From: Mesobacillus foraminis
GTDB lineage: Bacteria > Bacillota > Bacilli > Bacillales > Cytobacillaceae
Direction of reading: 5' to 3'
Assembly: GCF_004340465.1 (NCBI RefSeq)
Contig: NZ_SLVV01000001.1
Location: forward strand, 124,001 to 188,000
DNA length: 64,000 nucleotides
Positions 34,097-43,074 of the stretch are shown here, in pieces; position 1 is the first letter of the stretch; every line of letters begins with the position of its first letter. The notes under the pieces were generated by a model. That model worked only from the letters and a program-made list of their open reading frames with translations, was not told where the DNA came from and did not search any database. Made by a program: the position numbers and the translations under genes.

Positions 34097-34134
34097 TTTT
34101 TTTCCTCCTTTTGTTTCTTTGTTATTTACATTAA

Positions 34135-34163
34135 TAAGATATTGAAAAAAGGCCATTTGGGTG
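34135..34163 (-). promoter_or_regulatory. Sigma-K-like promoter of the cotZ-type gene
   Basis: CACC, a 16-base spacer and AATATCTTA on the minus strand. This fits the sigma-K pattern mACm-N16-CATAnnnTA with C to A in the first -10 base. Confidence 0.6.
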
Positions 34164-34769
34164 CGGGACAATAGCCCGTTTTCCCCGAAATTAGGCGCTA
34201 AATAGGCACTTTATCATTTATAACCGTACAAACCGGCTGTTCGATACAGGGACACTACATTTATATTTTGAAATAGTCAAAAGGTTCTGCCTTGACTGGC
34301 ATAAATGTTCTAAAGCCTTTGTAAAGCCAGTAATATAGCTGATAATACCTTTAAACCAAACCTCCTTTATAAACCCTGGCAGAGCCCTTCAGCGGTTTAA
34401 TTAGGTATCCACATTCATGTTGGGAGAAGTTCCTTATTGAATCCAGCTACTGCTGTTGCTTAACACCAGTGCCCGCTGTGAAAATAAAGAATAGTAAACT
34501 CAGGTCAAAACCATGCTTCTGGATCCTTAGTTTAATGAGGGGGATGTAGATACCTTAACGCGTATCCCCCCCTCGTGACCCAGAGGTTTCATTTAGGGAT
34601 TCAAAGAAAGGCTGAGGAGAATTAATCAAACTCGAAAGCATGGAGATTTACAGAGAGTATATATTTGTCCGAAGTTAAATTGGGTGCAGCGAAATTAAAG
34701 GATACTAATTAGAGGAAACATACATACCGAAATTGCAGTTATTTTGGTATTGATAATCTTATTTATAAA
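34164..34769. other. 600-base region without a recognised gene
   Basis: No ORF with a ribosome site on either strand. A GGGGGAT (34539-34545) and ATCCCCC (34564-34570) hairpin lies in the middle. The region corresponds to the place where B. subtilis has cotY, cotX, cotW and cotV, so it may hold the remains of such genes, but none is recognisable. Confidence 0.45.
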
Positions 34770-34804
34770 AAAAATGGTGTCCCCACTCCGAGTGGGACAC
34801 CATT
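34770..34804 (-). terminator. Terminator of the three-gene operon
   Basis: AATGGTGTCCCACTC pairs with GAGTGGGGACACCATT (one bulge), followed by TTTTTTTT on the minus strand. Confidence 0.9.
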
Positions 34805-34821
34805 CTGCACTTATATGCTAT

Positions 34822-35160
34822 TTATTTTCTTAAAGAATTTACAGCAGTCAAGAAGGCCTTTCGAAATTCTTGCTGTTCTTTCATAGCAGCCTTTAACGTT
34901 AAAAGAAGTGATTTATTTAAGGAGTTAGTTTCTTCACTTTTTTCAGACCTATCCAAAGAATTGAGGAGAAAGGTGTATACAAGAAGCAAAGTTGAATAAT
35001 TATCAACATAGGTTATATTAACCGCCTGCCCTTTCCCGCCCTCAGCATGTGAATGAGCGGTCGGCAGGGACCCATCAGTCAGCTTTTGAATGATTTCCTT
35101 AGGAACACCCAGCTCCGTAAGTTTATCCAACATTTCGGCTGTCAGGTCATTATTGCTCAT
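34822..35160 (-). CDS. Unknown protein, third gene of the coat-like operon
   Basis: 112 residues. It begins MSNNDLTAEMLDKLTELGVPKEI, contains THSHAEGG-like His and Gly in the middle (PTAHSHAEGGKGQAVNITYVDN), and is helical with many charged residues at the end. Not recognised. It is the last of three genes read from a sigma-K-like promoter at 35883-35911 and is probably a spore-surface protein. The ATG at 35160 lies 8 bases after GGAG. Confidence 0.6.
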   Translation of the reverse strand: MSNNDLTAEMLDKLTELGVPKEIIQKLTDGSLPTAHSHAEGGKGQAVNITYVDNYSTLLLVYTFLLNSLDRSEKSEETNSLNKSLLLTLKAAMKEQQEFRKAFLTAVNSLRK

Positions 35161-35187
35161 CAATCTTTCTCCTTTCCTTAGACATTA

Positions 35188-35475
35188 TTAGAACAGTGAT
35201 GCCTCATCTTCGTCTTCTAGATCGCCTTTGCCGCTTTCTTTGTTGATGGAACCACCTGTAGATGTGTTAGCAATATTGATATTGAATGGAACTGTAAGGT
35301 TGTTGCCACCTAATGCGATCGCTAGCAGTTCAGCCTCAACATCTTCGCTTTTGGATTTTTGGATTGTGATTTGATCATTGCCCATTCCATCTCCGGCTTT
35401 TTTCACCTTTTTATCACGGTCGTCATTCTTCTTTTTGTTGAAATGACCTCTTCCACCCCATTTTGAACTCAACAT
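35188..35475 (-). CDS. Unknown small protein (MLSSKW family, copy 1)
   Basis: 95 residues. It begins MLSSKWGGRGHFNKKK, is basic at first, has the pattern AGDGMGNDQITIQKS, then a hydrophobic stretch and LTVPFNINIANTSTGGSINK, and ends acidic (GDLEDEDEASLF). It is about half identical to the gene at 36577. AAAGGAGG lies 9 bases before the ATG. Spore-linked by promoter and neighbours; no known domain. Confidence 0.7.
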   Translation of the reverse strand: MLSSKWGGRGHFNKKKNDDRDKKVKKAGDGMGNDQITIQKSKSEDVEAELLAIALGGNNLTVPFNINIANTSTGGSINKESGKGDLEDEDEASLF

Positions 35476-35532
35476 TTATATTCACCTCCTTTCAATGTAT
35501 GATGAATAAAAATTCTTAGAATTCAATTCAGT

Positions 35533-35856
35533 CTAATGTTTTTTTAACAAATTCGATAAATTAAATTCAAGAATCGACTGCCCATTCAGCATCATTTTAA
35601 ACATTCCGTTTTCGTTGGAAGTTTCAATCTTTGGAATTAATTGCTGTACATGACTTCGTATCTCGTCTCCACTTAGCACAGGCGCTTTATTTACTTTTAT
35701 CGATGCCTTATCAAGAACTGAACTAGCCTCTCCAAAAAGTCCGTTTACCTTATCGCCAACTTTGTTAAGTAAAGCATTGAGCTCTTCTTGGGTCATTTCT
35801 TTCCCATTAAAAGTAAAGGAAGTGCCTTCATTGAGTTTCTTTTCTTGTTGACTCAT
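35533..35856 (-). CDS. Unknown small protein, first gene of the coat-like operon
   Basis: 107 residues, hydrophilic, starting MSQQEKKLNEGTSFTFNGKE, with VNGLFGEASSVLDKASIKVN and the ending SILEFNLSNLLKKH. Start chosen for GGGGGTG 6 bases upstream of the ATG. The longer ORF upstream is promoter DNA shared with the gene at 36577. Not recognised. Confidence 0.65.
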   Translation of the reverse strand: MSQQEKKLNEGTSFTFNGKEMTQEELNALLNKVGDKVNGLFGEASSVLDKASIKVNKAPVLSGDEIRSHVQQLIPKIETSNENGMFKMMLNGQSILEFNLSNLLKKH

Positions 35857-35882
35857 TTGCTTCACCCCCCTTCTCTTTGCTA

Positions 35883-35911
35883 TATCATATAAAAAAGGAG
35901 CCTTATCTGTT
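35883..35911 (-). promoter_or_regulatory. Sigma-K-like promoter (copy 1)
   Basis: AACA, 16 bases, TATATGATA on the minus strand. It lies within about 70 bases that are strongly conserved with the region upstream of the gene at 36577, including GTACAAGTGCCCA further up. Confidence 0.65.
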
Positions 35912-36576
35912 TGGGCACTTGTACTGATACAAATGCACATTTTCAAAAAATCACCCATTTAGCATCAGGAATGATTTGTTTTAACTTAAGCCGTACCTGG
36001 TACTGGAACAGCAAATGTAAATTTTCCCCCTAAACAGAATAATCATTTCCTTAAGCAAGCTGATGTAAATGACATATGTCGTTGATTATTTTTGGGGCAT
36101 CCTGGAGTTAAATACCCGAATCACAAACGAAAGGGGATAAAATATTATGAATAACTACGTAGTACAAAAAACAACCCCCGTTCTGGACGGAACGTTAAGG
36201 TTGTATGGGTAACAATCATTTAATTTATAGTTGACCCTGATTGCTGAGACTCCCAACTGCACTAGATGTATCCCTCCAAAAAAGGAGATTGCTAAGGTTT
36301 GTGGTGCTTGTCTAAAAAAATTCAACTTAAAAACTGTAGGTGTGCAGTTGACAGGGAAAATCTAAATTTAACCGGGAAAGCGCACCCTGCAAGCCTATCA
36401 TAGGGCTAATTTTCCGAATCCCTTGCCGAATACAGGGAACGCATCGTGCTTTTATATGAGCATTCGATGCGTTCTTCCCTAAATCAGCTTTTTTCTTATT
36501 CTTTACTTACAGCTGAATCAAAAAAAATCCTGCTTAATATATAGTTAACTCTACATATATCCAGAAGGAAGCCTTA
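35912..36576. other. Region with a hairpin and a 21-codon ORF
   Basis: No recognisable gene. AACGCATCG and CGATGCGTT pair at about 36439-36472, a strong hairpin whose gene is unclear. At 36147-36212 (plus) a 21-codon ORF starts 10 bases after AAAGGGG; it may be a leader peptide or chance. The rest shows nothing. Confidence 0.4.
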
Positions 36577-36882
36577 TTAAAATAAATCAAATTCTGCTTC
36601 ATCTTTATCAAATAGGTTTCCGGGACCACTTTCTTTATTAATGTCCCCGCCTGTTCCTTGGTTTGCAATTGGAACATTGATCGGAACATTAATATTTGTA
36701 TTACCTATAGCTACCGAGATTCCTAACACAGCTACAGCCGTGGTGTCTCGGCCCACAGCTTTCTGGATTGTATTTTGCTGATTTTTAATTCCGTCTCCAG
36801 CCTGTTGCACGAAAGATCTTTTTTCTTCTTTCTTTTTTTTCTTGGTGGCGTAACCTCTACTATTCCATTTAGAACTTAACAT
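36577..36882 (-). CDS. Unknown small protein (MLSSKW family, copy 2)
   Basis: 101 residues. MLSSKWNSRGYATKKKKKEE, then QQAGDGIKNQQNTIQKA, the hydrophobic TAVAVLGISVAIG, INVPINVPIANQGTGGDINK, and an acidic end (FDKDEAEFDLF). It is a duplicate of the protein at 35188 and its promoter is duplicated too. AAAGGAGTG lies 6 bases before the ATG. Function unknown; the promoter suggests late mother-cell expression. Confidence 0.72.
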   Translation of the reverse strand: MLSSKWNSRGYATKKKKKEEKRSFVQQAGDGIKNQQNTIQKAVGRDTTAVAVLGISVAIGNTNINVPINVPIANQGTGGDINKESGPGNLFDKDEAEFDLF

Positions 36883-36926
36883 TACATTCACTCCTTTCAA
36901 TGTTCGAATGAATTTGTTCCTTGCAA

Positions 36927-36955
36927 TATCATATAGAAATACGGTCATACTTGTA
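36927..36955 (-). promoter_or_regulatory. Sigma-K-like promoter (copy 2)
   Basis: TACA, 16 bases, TATATGATA on the minus strand. Same spacing and flanks as copy 1 at 35883-35911. Confidence 0.65.
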
Positions 36956-36993
36956 TGGGCACTTGTACCAATATAAAGGCACATTTTCACGTG

Positions 36994-37025
36994 AAAAGCC
37001 CTCTTGCTGCTGCAAGAGGGCTTTT
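36994..37025. terminator. Terminator of fabI
   Basis: AAAAGCCCTCTTG pairs with CAAGAGGGCTTTT around a 6-base loop. It is symmetric and strong, directly downstream of the fabI stop. Confidence 0.92.
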
Positions 37026-37037
37026 CCTGACTAACCT

Positions 37038-37805
37038 TTATAGAATATGATATCCTGAATCGACATGAATGTTCTCACCGGTGATTCCGCGTGACAGGTT
37101 GCTGAACAGGAACAGAGCGGTATCTCCAACTTCTTCAGGAGTTGTGGTCCTGCGAAGAGGGGCTTTTTCTTCAATTTCTTTTAAGATGGAATTGAAGTCG
37201 CTGATCCCTTTGGCTGACAGGGTGCGGATTGGACCTGCAGAGATAGAGTTTACACGAATGTTATCTTTACCCAAATCCGATGCAAGGTATCGTACGCTGG
37301 CATCAAGTGAAGCCTTGGCAACACCCATGACATTGTAATTCTGGATGGCACGCTCCCCGCCAAGGTATGTCAGGGTCACGATGCTTCCGCCCTCAGGCAT
37401 AAGATTCCTTGCTTCTTTGGCAACCGCCGTTAAAGAGTATGAGCTGATGTTATGGGCAAGCATGAAGCCGTCACGCGTGACATTCAGGTACTCCCCCTGA
37501 AGCTCCTCCTTATTGGCGAAGGCGATACAATGGGCCACACCTTGAATTGTTCCTACTGCTTCCTTAATGTCACGGAAACATTTAGCGATATCTTCATCAC
37601 TAGTTACATCACAAGGCAACACAAGGTATTTTTCATCCAGTGATTCAGCCAGATCCCGGACACTTTTTTCCAATCTTTCGCCAGCATATGTAAAAATTAA
37701 ATTTGCGCCTGCTTCGTGAAGCGATTTCGCAATTCCCCAAGCAATGCTCCGCTTATTCGCCACTCCCATGACAACAAATGATTTTCCATTTAAAGAAAGA
37801 GTCAT
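37038..37805 (-). CDS. fabI: Enoyl-ACP reductase FabI
   Basis: 255 residues, SDR fold. It reduces enoyl-ACP with NAD(P)H in the last step of the fatty-acid elongation cycle. The coenzyme loop GVANKRSIAWGIAKSL and the FabI Tyr-x6-Lys motif (YNVMGVAK) are present, and LRRTTTPEEVGDTALFLFSNLSRGITGE is typical. A FapR box lies upstream. It is separated from cotO as in B. subtilis by coat genes only. Confidence 0.95.
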   Translation of the reverse strand: MTLSLNGKSFVVMGVANKRSIAWGIAKSLHEAGANLIFTYAGERLEKSVRDLAESLDEKYLVLPCDVTSDEDIAKCFRDIKEAVGTIQGVAHCIAFANKEELQGEYLNVTRDGFMLAHNISSYSLTAVAKEARNLMPEGGSIVTLTYLGGERAIQNYNVMGVAKASLDASVRYLASDLGKDNIRVNSISAGPIRTLSAKGISDFNSILKEIEEKAPLRRTTTPEEVGDTALFLFSNLSRGITGENIHVDSGYHIL

Positions 37806-37831
37806 TAGTTTACCCCCTGTTAATACAAGTT

Positions 37832-37850
37832 ATTAGTACCTAGTGCTAAT
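37832..37850 (-). promoter_or_regulatory. FapR operator of fabI
   Basis: ATTAGTACCTAGTGCTAAT is a near-perfect palindrome matching the FapR site family (TTAGTACCTRGTACTAA type), 27 bases before the fabI start. FapR represses lipid synthesis genes until malonyl-CoA rises. Confidence 0.85.
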
Positions 37851-37919
37851 ATTACTATAGATTGGCATCTTTGAAAAGGGCTGGCTCTATGATAAGCTCA
37901 GCCCCCTTCCTAGATTCCC

Positions 37920-38870
37920 CTATTGGGGCAAGTTTTTTATAAAACGATTAATTTCTGTACATAAAGCCAAAGCTTTAATCCCATCTTCACCTGTAATAGA
38001 AGGTTCCGTATCATTCTTTACACAATCCATAAAGTCTATTAGTTCTAACTTAAGCGGTTCGACTTGCGGGATTTGAATGCACTCCGTCACCTTTTGATTC
38101 ATATGGCCAAACTCTTCCTTCATATAATAGTGCACCGGCCTTATGATTTCAATTTTCTTCTTTAATAAATCTGCTTTATAGAGGGCTTTTTCTGTTATTA
38201 CACGTACCGTTCTGACTCTTTCTTCTGATTTAAAGCTTGCTGTTACTTGCCCGATGGTTCCGTTTTGAAATCTTAAAAGGACCATCGTATGTTTTTGTGT
38301 GCCATCCACTTCTTTTCCTATTGCATATAAGTCACGAATATTTTCATTGAGTAATTCACTAAGAATATACAAATCGTGAATCATTAAATCCTGGACTACG
38401 TCTACTTTTGCCACTCTTGTGTCAAATGGATTCATACGCTGCGCTTCGACAGCAATCACCTTCTCATTGCCGAGGGTCTTCTTCAGGATTGAAATAATCG
38501 GATTATATAGTTCAATGTGGCCAACCTGAATTTTTACACCTGTTTCATCAGCCTTCTCAATTAGTAATTTTGCTTCTGAAATCGTACTTGCAATAGGTTT
38601 TTCCATTAGCATATGCACTTTATGGCGAATACAGGCCAGCCCAACCTCGTAATGAAATTCAGTTGGCACTACAACACTTACAAGATCCACTTCCTCAAGC
38701 AACTCGTCCAAGGATGAAAAGGCCTTTATTTGATATTTATCTGCAATCTCCTGTGCTCGTTTTTCATTTTTATCATATATTCCAACAAGCTGACAATGGT
38801 CTGCTAAAGAAATATAGGTCCGTACATGGTTCTCCCCCATACTCCCTGTCCCAATAACTCCTGCTTTCAC
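37920..38870 (-). CDS. Gfo/Idh/MocA dehydrogenase, WbpB/WlbA type
   Basis: 316 residues. The Rossmann loop is GVIGTGSMGENHV, followed by the MEKPIA motif with the conserved Lys. The active-site Asp/His lies in VQDLMIHDLYILSEL. In its setting (UDP-sugar 6-dehydrogenase, DegT aminotransferase, hexapeptide acyltransferase, WbpI-like 2-epimerase) it is probably the 3-dehydrogenase acting on UDP-GlcNAcA. The GTG at 38870 has AAGGAG 7 bases upstream. It is divergent from the 39018 operon. Confidence 0.8.
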   Translation of the reverse strand: MKAGVIGTGSMGENHVRTYISLADHCQLVGIYDKNEKRAQEIADKYQIKAFSSLDELLEEVDLVSVVVPTEFHYEVGLACIRHKVHMLMEKPIASTISEAKLLIEKADETGVKIQVGHIELYNPIISILKKTLGNEKVIAVEAQRMNPFDTRVAKVDVVQDLMIHDLYILSELLNENIRDLYAIGKEVDGTQKHTMVLLRFQNGTIGQVTASFKSEERVRTVRVITEKALYKADLLKKKIEIIRPVHYYMKEEFGHMNQKVTECIQIPQVEPLKLELIDFMDCVKNDTEPSITGEDGIKALALCTEINRFIKNLPQ

Positions 38871-39017
38871 TTGTATTCTCCTTCCCAAAAGAATTGCTAC
38901 TGTATTGTATTCCTAAGGCATGCAGGGGGTTGGACTTATTTGGAATTATAAAAAAATTGGCATATTTACTAGTTACCTATTGAACATAAGCCAATTTATT
39001 AGAGGGAAGGTATAAAA

Positions 39018-39953
39018 TTGTTTAATCTATTATTCATTTCAAATGATACATCCAATACCCTGGATAAAAATTTTTATTTTCTGGAGAAACAGTGTTCAAC
39101 ATTGACAAACTTATCCGTTTATCGAAGTTCCGGCCGGTTAAGCCACATCTCAAAAAAACTCGAACAGCCTCCAGATTTTATTTTATTGGCAAATGATCTG
39201 GGGAAAGAAATGTTCCCTATCATTCATGGAATCTCCTCAATAGATATCCCGGTCGGATTATTTGTTAATGATGTACATCGGTTTACAAAAACTCGCAGGC
39301 ATTTTATTAGAAAAAATGCCATCCAATATCTCTTCTCTGCAACACGAGATAAATTTATTGAGAGTTATCCAGAATTGAAGGATAACTTAATCTGGTTTCC
39401 ACATTTTATTAACCCTCATGTGTATAAAGACTATGGACTTAAAAAGGATATTGATTTATTGATGATGGGCGCCGTTAATGATACCTATCCATTAAGAAAA
39501 AAAATACTGGAATTTTATCAACATCGGCCAAATTTTCTTTACCATTCACATCCTGGATATGAGCTTGAAAACCCGGCTGCCAGGGACGTGTTTTACATCG
39601 GAGAAAAATATGCAAGAGAACTTAATAGAGCGAAAATTTTTTTTACATGCCCCTCCGTTTATTACTATCCCGTAATGAAGTATTTTGAAGCACTGGCTTG
39701 CAGGACCCTTTTGCTGGCTCCAGCCTTTAAAGAACTTGAAGACCTCGGTTTTATTCCTGGGAAGCATTTCGTTGCGATCGATGAATATAATTTCATGGAG
39801 AAAGCACTGTATTATTTAGAAAACGAGAAAGAAAGAAAAAAAATAACTGATGCAGGATTTGAATTTATCCACCGGACACATACGCTTCCTATACGGACCC
39901 GGCAGCTTATAAGCCACATCAAGACCATTATTAAAAATGAAGGGGTGTTATAG
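39018..39953 (+). CDS. CgeB-like glycosyltransferase
   Basis: 311 residues. The build resembles spore-maturation CgeB-type transferases: GLFVNDVHRF and LIWFPHFINPHVYKD in the middle and a GT-B C-terminal domain (LNRAKIFFTCPS, then YFEALACRTLLLAP, with the Glu used for sugar-nucleotide binding). It starts at TTG with GGAAGG 7 bases upstream. It ends directly at the start of the acyltransferase gene. Probably adds a sugar to a spore-surface glycan. Confidence 0.8.
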   Translation: MFNLLFISNDTSNTLDKNFYFLEKQCSTLTNLSVYRSSGRLSHISKKLEQPPDFILLANDLGKEMFPIIHGISSIDIPVGLFVNDVHRFTKTRRHFIRKNAIQYLFSATRDKFIESYPELKDNLIWFPHFINPHVYKDYGLKKDIDLLMMGAVNDTYPLRKKILEFYQHRPNFLYHSHPGYELENPAARDVFYIGEKYARELNRAKIFFTCPSVYYYPVMKYFEALACRTLLLAPAFKELEDLGFIPGKHFVAIDEYNFMEKALYYLENEKERKKITDAGFEFIHRTHTLPIRTRQLISHIKTIIKNEGVL

Positions 39954-40643
39954 ATGGCAGATTCCAAACTTCCTAAAAGCTTAAAAACAGGCAAAAATGT
40001 CGTAATTGAAGAAGGGGTCATTATCGGGGAAAATGTTGAGCTTGGTCATAATTCAGTCATTCTAAAGGGGACTCAGATAGGGGATTCAGTAGTAATTGGG
40101 GCCAACTGTGTCTTGGGCATTGAACCTGGCAGCAATAAACGGATGAGGAAGATTAATCAAGCCAGCCGGCCATTAATCATAAAAAAGTATACACGCATTG
40201 GCAACACAGTATCCATTTATTCTGGCACAACGATTTCGGAGAATGTTTTTATCGGCGATCATGCAAGCATTAGGGAAAATGTCTCCGTTGGGGGAGGGAC
40301 TGTCATTGGAAGAGCGGCGATTGTTGAACTAAATAGCACGATTGGCAAGGATTGTACGATCCAGACACTTGCCTATGTCACGGGAGATACAACGATTGAG
40401 GATAATGTGTTCATTGGCCCCTGTGTATCCATGTCCAATGATAAATACATGGGTGCTCAGGAATATCAGCTTAAGGGTCCGCATATAAAAAAGGGGGCAA
40501 AAATTGGGAACAATGCTTCCCTGTTGCCAGGTGTAACAATAGGTGAACAAACCATTGTCGGAGCAGGATCCGTCGTGACAAAAAACGTGGGCAATAATGA
40601 AGTGGTAGCAGGAGTCCCGGCAAAAAGGATCAAGAACCCATGA
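39954..40643 (+). CDS. Left-handed beta-helix acyltransferase, WbpD type
   Basis: 229 residues of hexapeptide repeats ([IV]G.. pattern throughout): VIIGENVELGHNSVILKG, IGNTVSIYSGTTISENVFIG, IEDNVFIGPCVSMSND, then GAKIGNNASLLPGVTIGEQTIVGAGSVV and the ending VVAGVPAKRI. It is like sugar N-acetyltransferases that acetylate the 3-amino group of UDP-GlcNAc(3N)A (WbpD/WlbB). The start abuts the stop of the gene before it. Confidence 0.8.
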   Translation: MADSKLPKSLKTGKNVVIEEGVIIGENVELGHNSVILKGTQIGDSVVIGANCVLGIEPGSNKRMRKINQASRPLIIKKYTRIGNTVSIYSGTTISENVFIGDHASIRENVSVGGGTVIGRAAIVELNSTIGKDCTIQTLAYVTGDTTIEDNVFIGPCVSMSNDKYMGAQEYQLKGPHIKKGAKIGNNASLLPGVTIGEQTIVGAGSVVTKNVGNNEVVAGVPAKRIKNP

Positions 40644-40682
40644 GATTAAAAAGGTTATTAGTCTAATAGAAGGAGAGATTAG

Positions 40683-41714
40683 ATGGATCGTAAACAATCA
40701 AAGGATATCAAGGTGGTTCTGCATAACAGGTTCGAAGGGATTGGCAAAATGGCAGGGGATGAATTTTATATCCCTTATAGTTTAGTTGAAAAAGCCTATA
40801 TCACTGAAAAAGAATGGCTAATGAAAGAAAACACCCTTAAGGTGCATGTAACTAAAGCTAAAGTCTCCGAGATTACCAATTACGATTATAAGGGGAATTA
40901 CCTCCATTACAATAAAAACAGTGTCGAGAATTGGAATGTTGAATTTGACAATAGAGGAATTCCCCAAACAAAATATACTTTTGGAACCTTCTATAATCCT
41001 TCCACCATTTCACAATATGGCTTACAGCACTACAGCCTGTTTTTAATCAATCATGATGTGCAAAGTAAGGAAAAATTTTTAAAAGTAGCGAAATGGCTGG
41101 TTGACAATCAAGATCGCAATGGAGGATGGTCCTACCAATTTGACCTTCACTTTTTTCCTGGCAGGCTCGAAAAAATAAAAGCTCCCTGGTATTCTGCCAT
41201 CGGAATGGGCATGGCCATGTCCGTGCTAGCCCGGGCCCGTTACCTTACTAAGGATCATAAATTTACTAATTGTGCACTAAAAGGCATTTCTATCTTTAAA
41301 ACGCCCGTTAACAAAAACGGGATTCTCACCAAATTCGAAAATAAGTACGATTATTATGAAGAATGTCCGACGGAACCATCCAGCTATATTCTAAATGGGT
41401 TTATGTTTTCGTTAATTGGATTGTACGATCTCTTCAAGGCAACTAATGACAATGAGACCTATAAGTTATATAAATCAGGCATTATTTCCTTAAAAAGAAT
41501 GCTCCCGCTCTATGATCTGGGGAACCGGACGGCCTATGATTTAACCCATTATACTACAGATGGCGGGTACCCAAATGTAGCAAAATGGGGATATCATGTT
41601 ACCCATATTCATTTGCTTGCGGCCATTAACTCGGTTGAAAAGGATAAAAAAATGGGTGAGACACTCGTTCGGTGGAAAGGGTATTTAGCAGGAAAAAGTA
41701 AACCAGCCTTTTAG
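40683..41714 (+). CDS. D-glucuronyl C5-epimerase-like protein
   Basis: 343 residues. It matches the C-terminal catalytic region of glucuronyl C5-epimerases: QYGLQHYSLFL, NGGWSYQFDL, PWYSAIGMGMAMSVLARAR, TEPSSYILNGFMFSLIGLYDL and LGNRTAYDLTHYT. These enzymes invert C5 of uronic acids already in a polysaccharide. No signal peptide is seen, so it acts in the cytoplasm or on a lipid-linked chain. A uronic-acid glycan made by the neighbouring pathway could be its substrate. It is 39 bases after the acyltransferase gene. Confidence 0.85.
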   Translation: MDRKQSKDIKVVLHNRFEGIGKMAGDEFYIPYSLVEKAYITEKEWLMKENTLKVHVTKAKVSEITNYDYKGNYLHYNKNSVENWNVEFDNRGIPQTKYTFGTFYNPSTISQYGLQHYSLFLINHDVQSKEKFLKVAKWLVDNQDRNGGWSYQFDLHFFPGRLEKIKAPWYSAIGMGMAMSVLARARYLTKDHKFTNCALKGISIFKTPVNKNGILTKFENKYDYYEECPTEPSSYILNGFMFSLIGLYDLFKATNDNETYKLYKSGIISLKRMLPLYDLGNRTAYDLTHYTTDGGYPNVAKWGYHVTHIHLLAAINSVEKDKKMGETLVRWKGYLAGKSKPAF

Positions 41715-41717
41715 TTT

Positions 41718-41743
41718 AGAGGTGATTTTATTAGATCACCTCT
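41718..41743. terminator. Terminator between epimerase genes
   Basis: AGAGGTGAT pairs with ATCACCTCT, loop 8 bases. It lies between two convergent genes, with only short T-runs. Confidence 0.7.
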
Positions 41744-41774
41744 ATTGTTAACCATCTGCTGATCATTATTTTAA

Positions 41775-42848
41775 TTAATTGGTTTCAGTCAAGATTTTCA
41801 TGATTTGCTTCGATGTCGAACCGTCTCCGAATAATTCGGGCCTATCACTTGGAAGTTTACTATTTTTTTCGGCCTCCATGATGCGATCAGCATCTGCACC
41901 GGTTATCTGATTCCACCCTGCTGCCACGGTCTCGACCCATTCGGTTTCTTCTCTTAAGGTTATACAGGGAACTCCTAACATATACGCCTCTTTCTGGACC
42001 CCGCCTGAGTCAGTTAATATCACTTTTGCCTGGCTCTCAACCGTAATCATGTCGAAATAATTCAGAGGTTCTACCAGTTTAATATTCTCTGAAAGGAGAA
42101 GATCATTTAACTTCCACTGCTGAATTTTATGCTTCGTCCTTGGATGCATCGGAAAGACGACAGGGTGCTTCATCTGATGAAAAGCTTCAAGCAGAGCTCT
42201 TAGTTTTTCAGGGTCATCCGTGTTTTCTGCCCGATGGACGGTCGCCAGATAGTAGTTTTTAGAAGCAAGGTTTAAATCGGGTATGATTGTAGAGTACTGC
42301 AGAGCATACGGTTTGTAGAATTGAATAGCATCATACATAATATCACCAGTTTCAAAAACTCCTTTTTCTATCCCCTCCCGCTTTAAGTTTTCCAATGCTG
42401 TTCGAGAAGGACAAAACAGCCATTCTGATAAATGGTCGGTTAAAATCCGATTAATTTCCTCAGGCATTTTTTTGTTAAAGCTGCGAAGACCGGCTTCTAC
42501 ATGTGCCACGGGAATATGAAGCTTGGCAGCTGCCAGAGCGCCAGCAAGGGTAGAATTCGTATCTCCGTAAACTAATACAATATCCGGTTTTTCCACTAAC
42601 ATTACCCTTTCCAGCTCTGTCAGCATCTTGGCAGTCTGGATGCCATGTGTGTCTGACCCCACCCCTAAATAGTAATCCGGCTTCGGAAGCTTAAGCTGTT
42701 CGAAAAAAACTTTAGACATATTGTCATCATAATGCTGTCCAGTATGGACCATCACTTCTTTTACAGCTGGCAGAGATTCAAAGGCTTTAGAAAGCATGCA
42801 TGCCTTTATAAATTGAGGCCTTGCACCTATTACAGTTAAAACTTTCAT
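41775..42848 (-). CDS. UDP-sugar 2-epimerase (WecB/WbpI type)
   Basis: 357 residues. GARPQFIKACMLSKA, VHTGQHYDDNMS, VYGDTNSTLAGALAA, HVEAGLRSFNKKMPEEINR, HRAENTDDPEKL, LTDSGGVQKEA and the final RPELFGDGSTS are typical of non-hydrolysing 2-epimerases. The PQFIKA start and the segment around EAGLRSFNKKMPEEINR are closer to WbpI, which turns UDP-GlcNAc3NAcA into UDP-ManNAc3NAcA, than to the teichoic-acid MnaA. It is monocistronic and opposite to its neighbours. Confidence 0.85.
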   Translation of the reverse strand: MKVLTVIGARPQFIKACMLSKAFESLPAVKEVMVHTGQHYDDNMSKVFFEQLKLPKPDYYLGVGSDTHGIQTAKMLTELERVMLVEKPDIVLVYGDTNSTLAGALAAAKLHIPVAHVEAGLRSFNKKMPEEINRILTDHLSEWLFCPSRTALENLKREGIEKGVFETGDIMYDAIQFYKPYALQYSTIIPDLNLASKNYYLATVHRAENTDDPEKLRALLEAFHQMKHPVVFPMHPRTKHKIQQWKLNDLLLSENIKLVEPLNYFDMITVESQAKVILTDSGGVQKEAYMLGVPCITLREETEWVETVAAGWNQITGADADRIMEAEKNSKLPSDRPELFGDGSTSKQIMKILTETN

Positions 42849-43074
42849 TATCTTAACTCCATTTCTATTATGTTTTCATACAACTGCGCATCCTTATTGC
42901 TTTTTTCCTAAAGACAAGATTCAAGAACCCATTACAATTGAGCTAAATTTGTTTTTCTTGCTGTCAAAGGGATATTTTCCCCCCTCAAAAAATATGAATG
43001 AATGAAGACTGTTTTAAATAGGAAAGGACTATTTCTTATTAACCAACAGTTCCTTACAAGAGAGGTGGAACACA

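Noticed and set aside
36147-36212. 21-codon ORF with a ribosome site
   Set aside because: Too short to judge; no relative recognised and no gene directly after it to be a leader for. Mentioned only in the intergenic entry.
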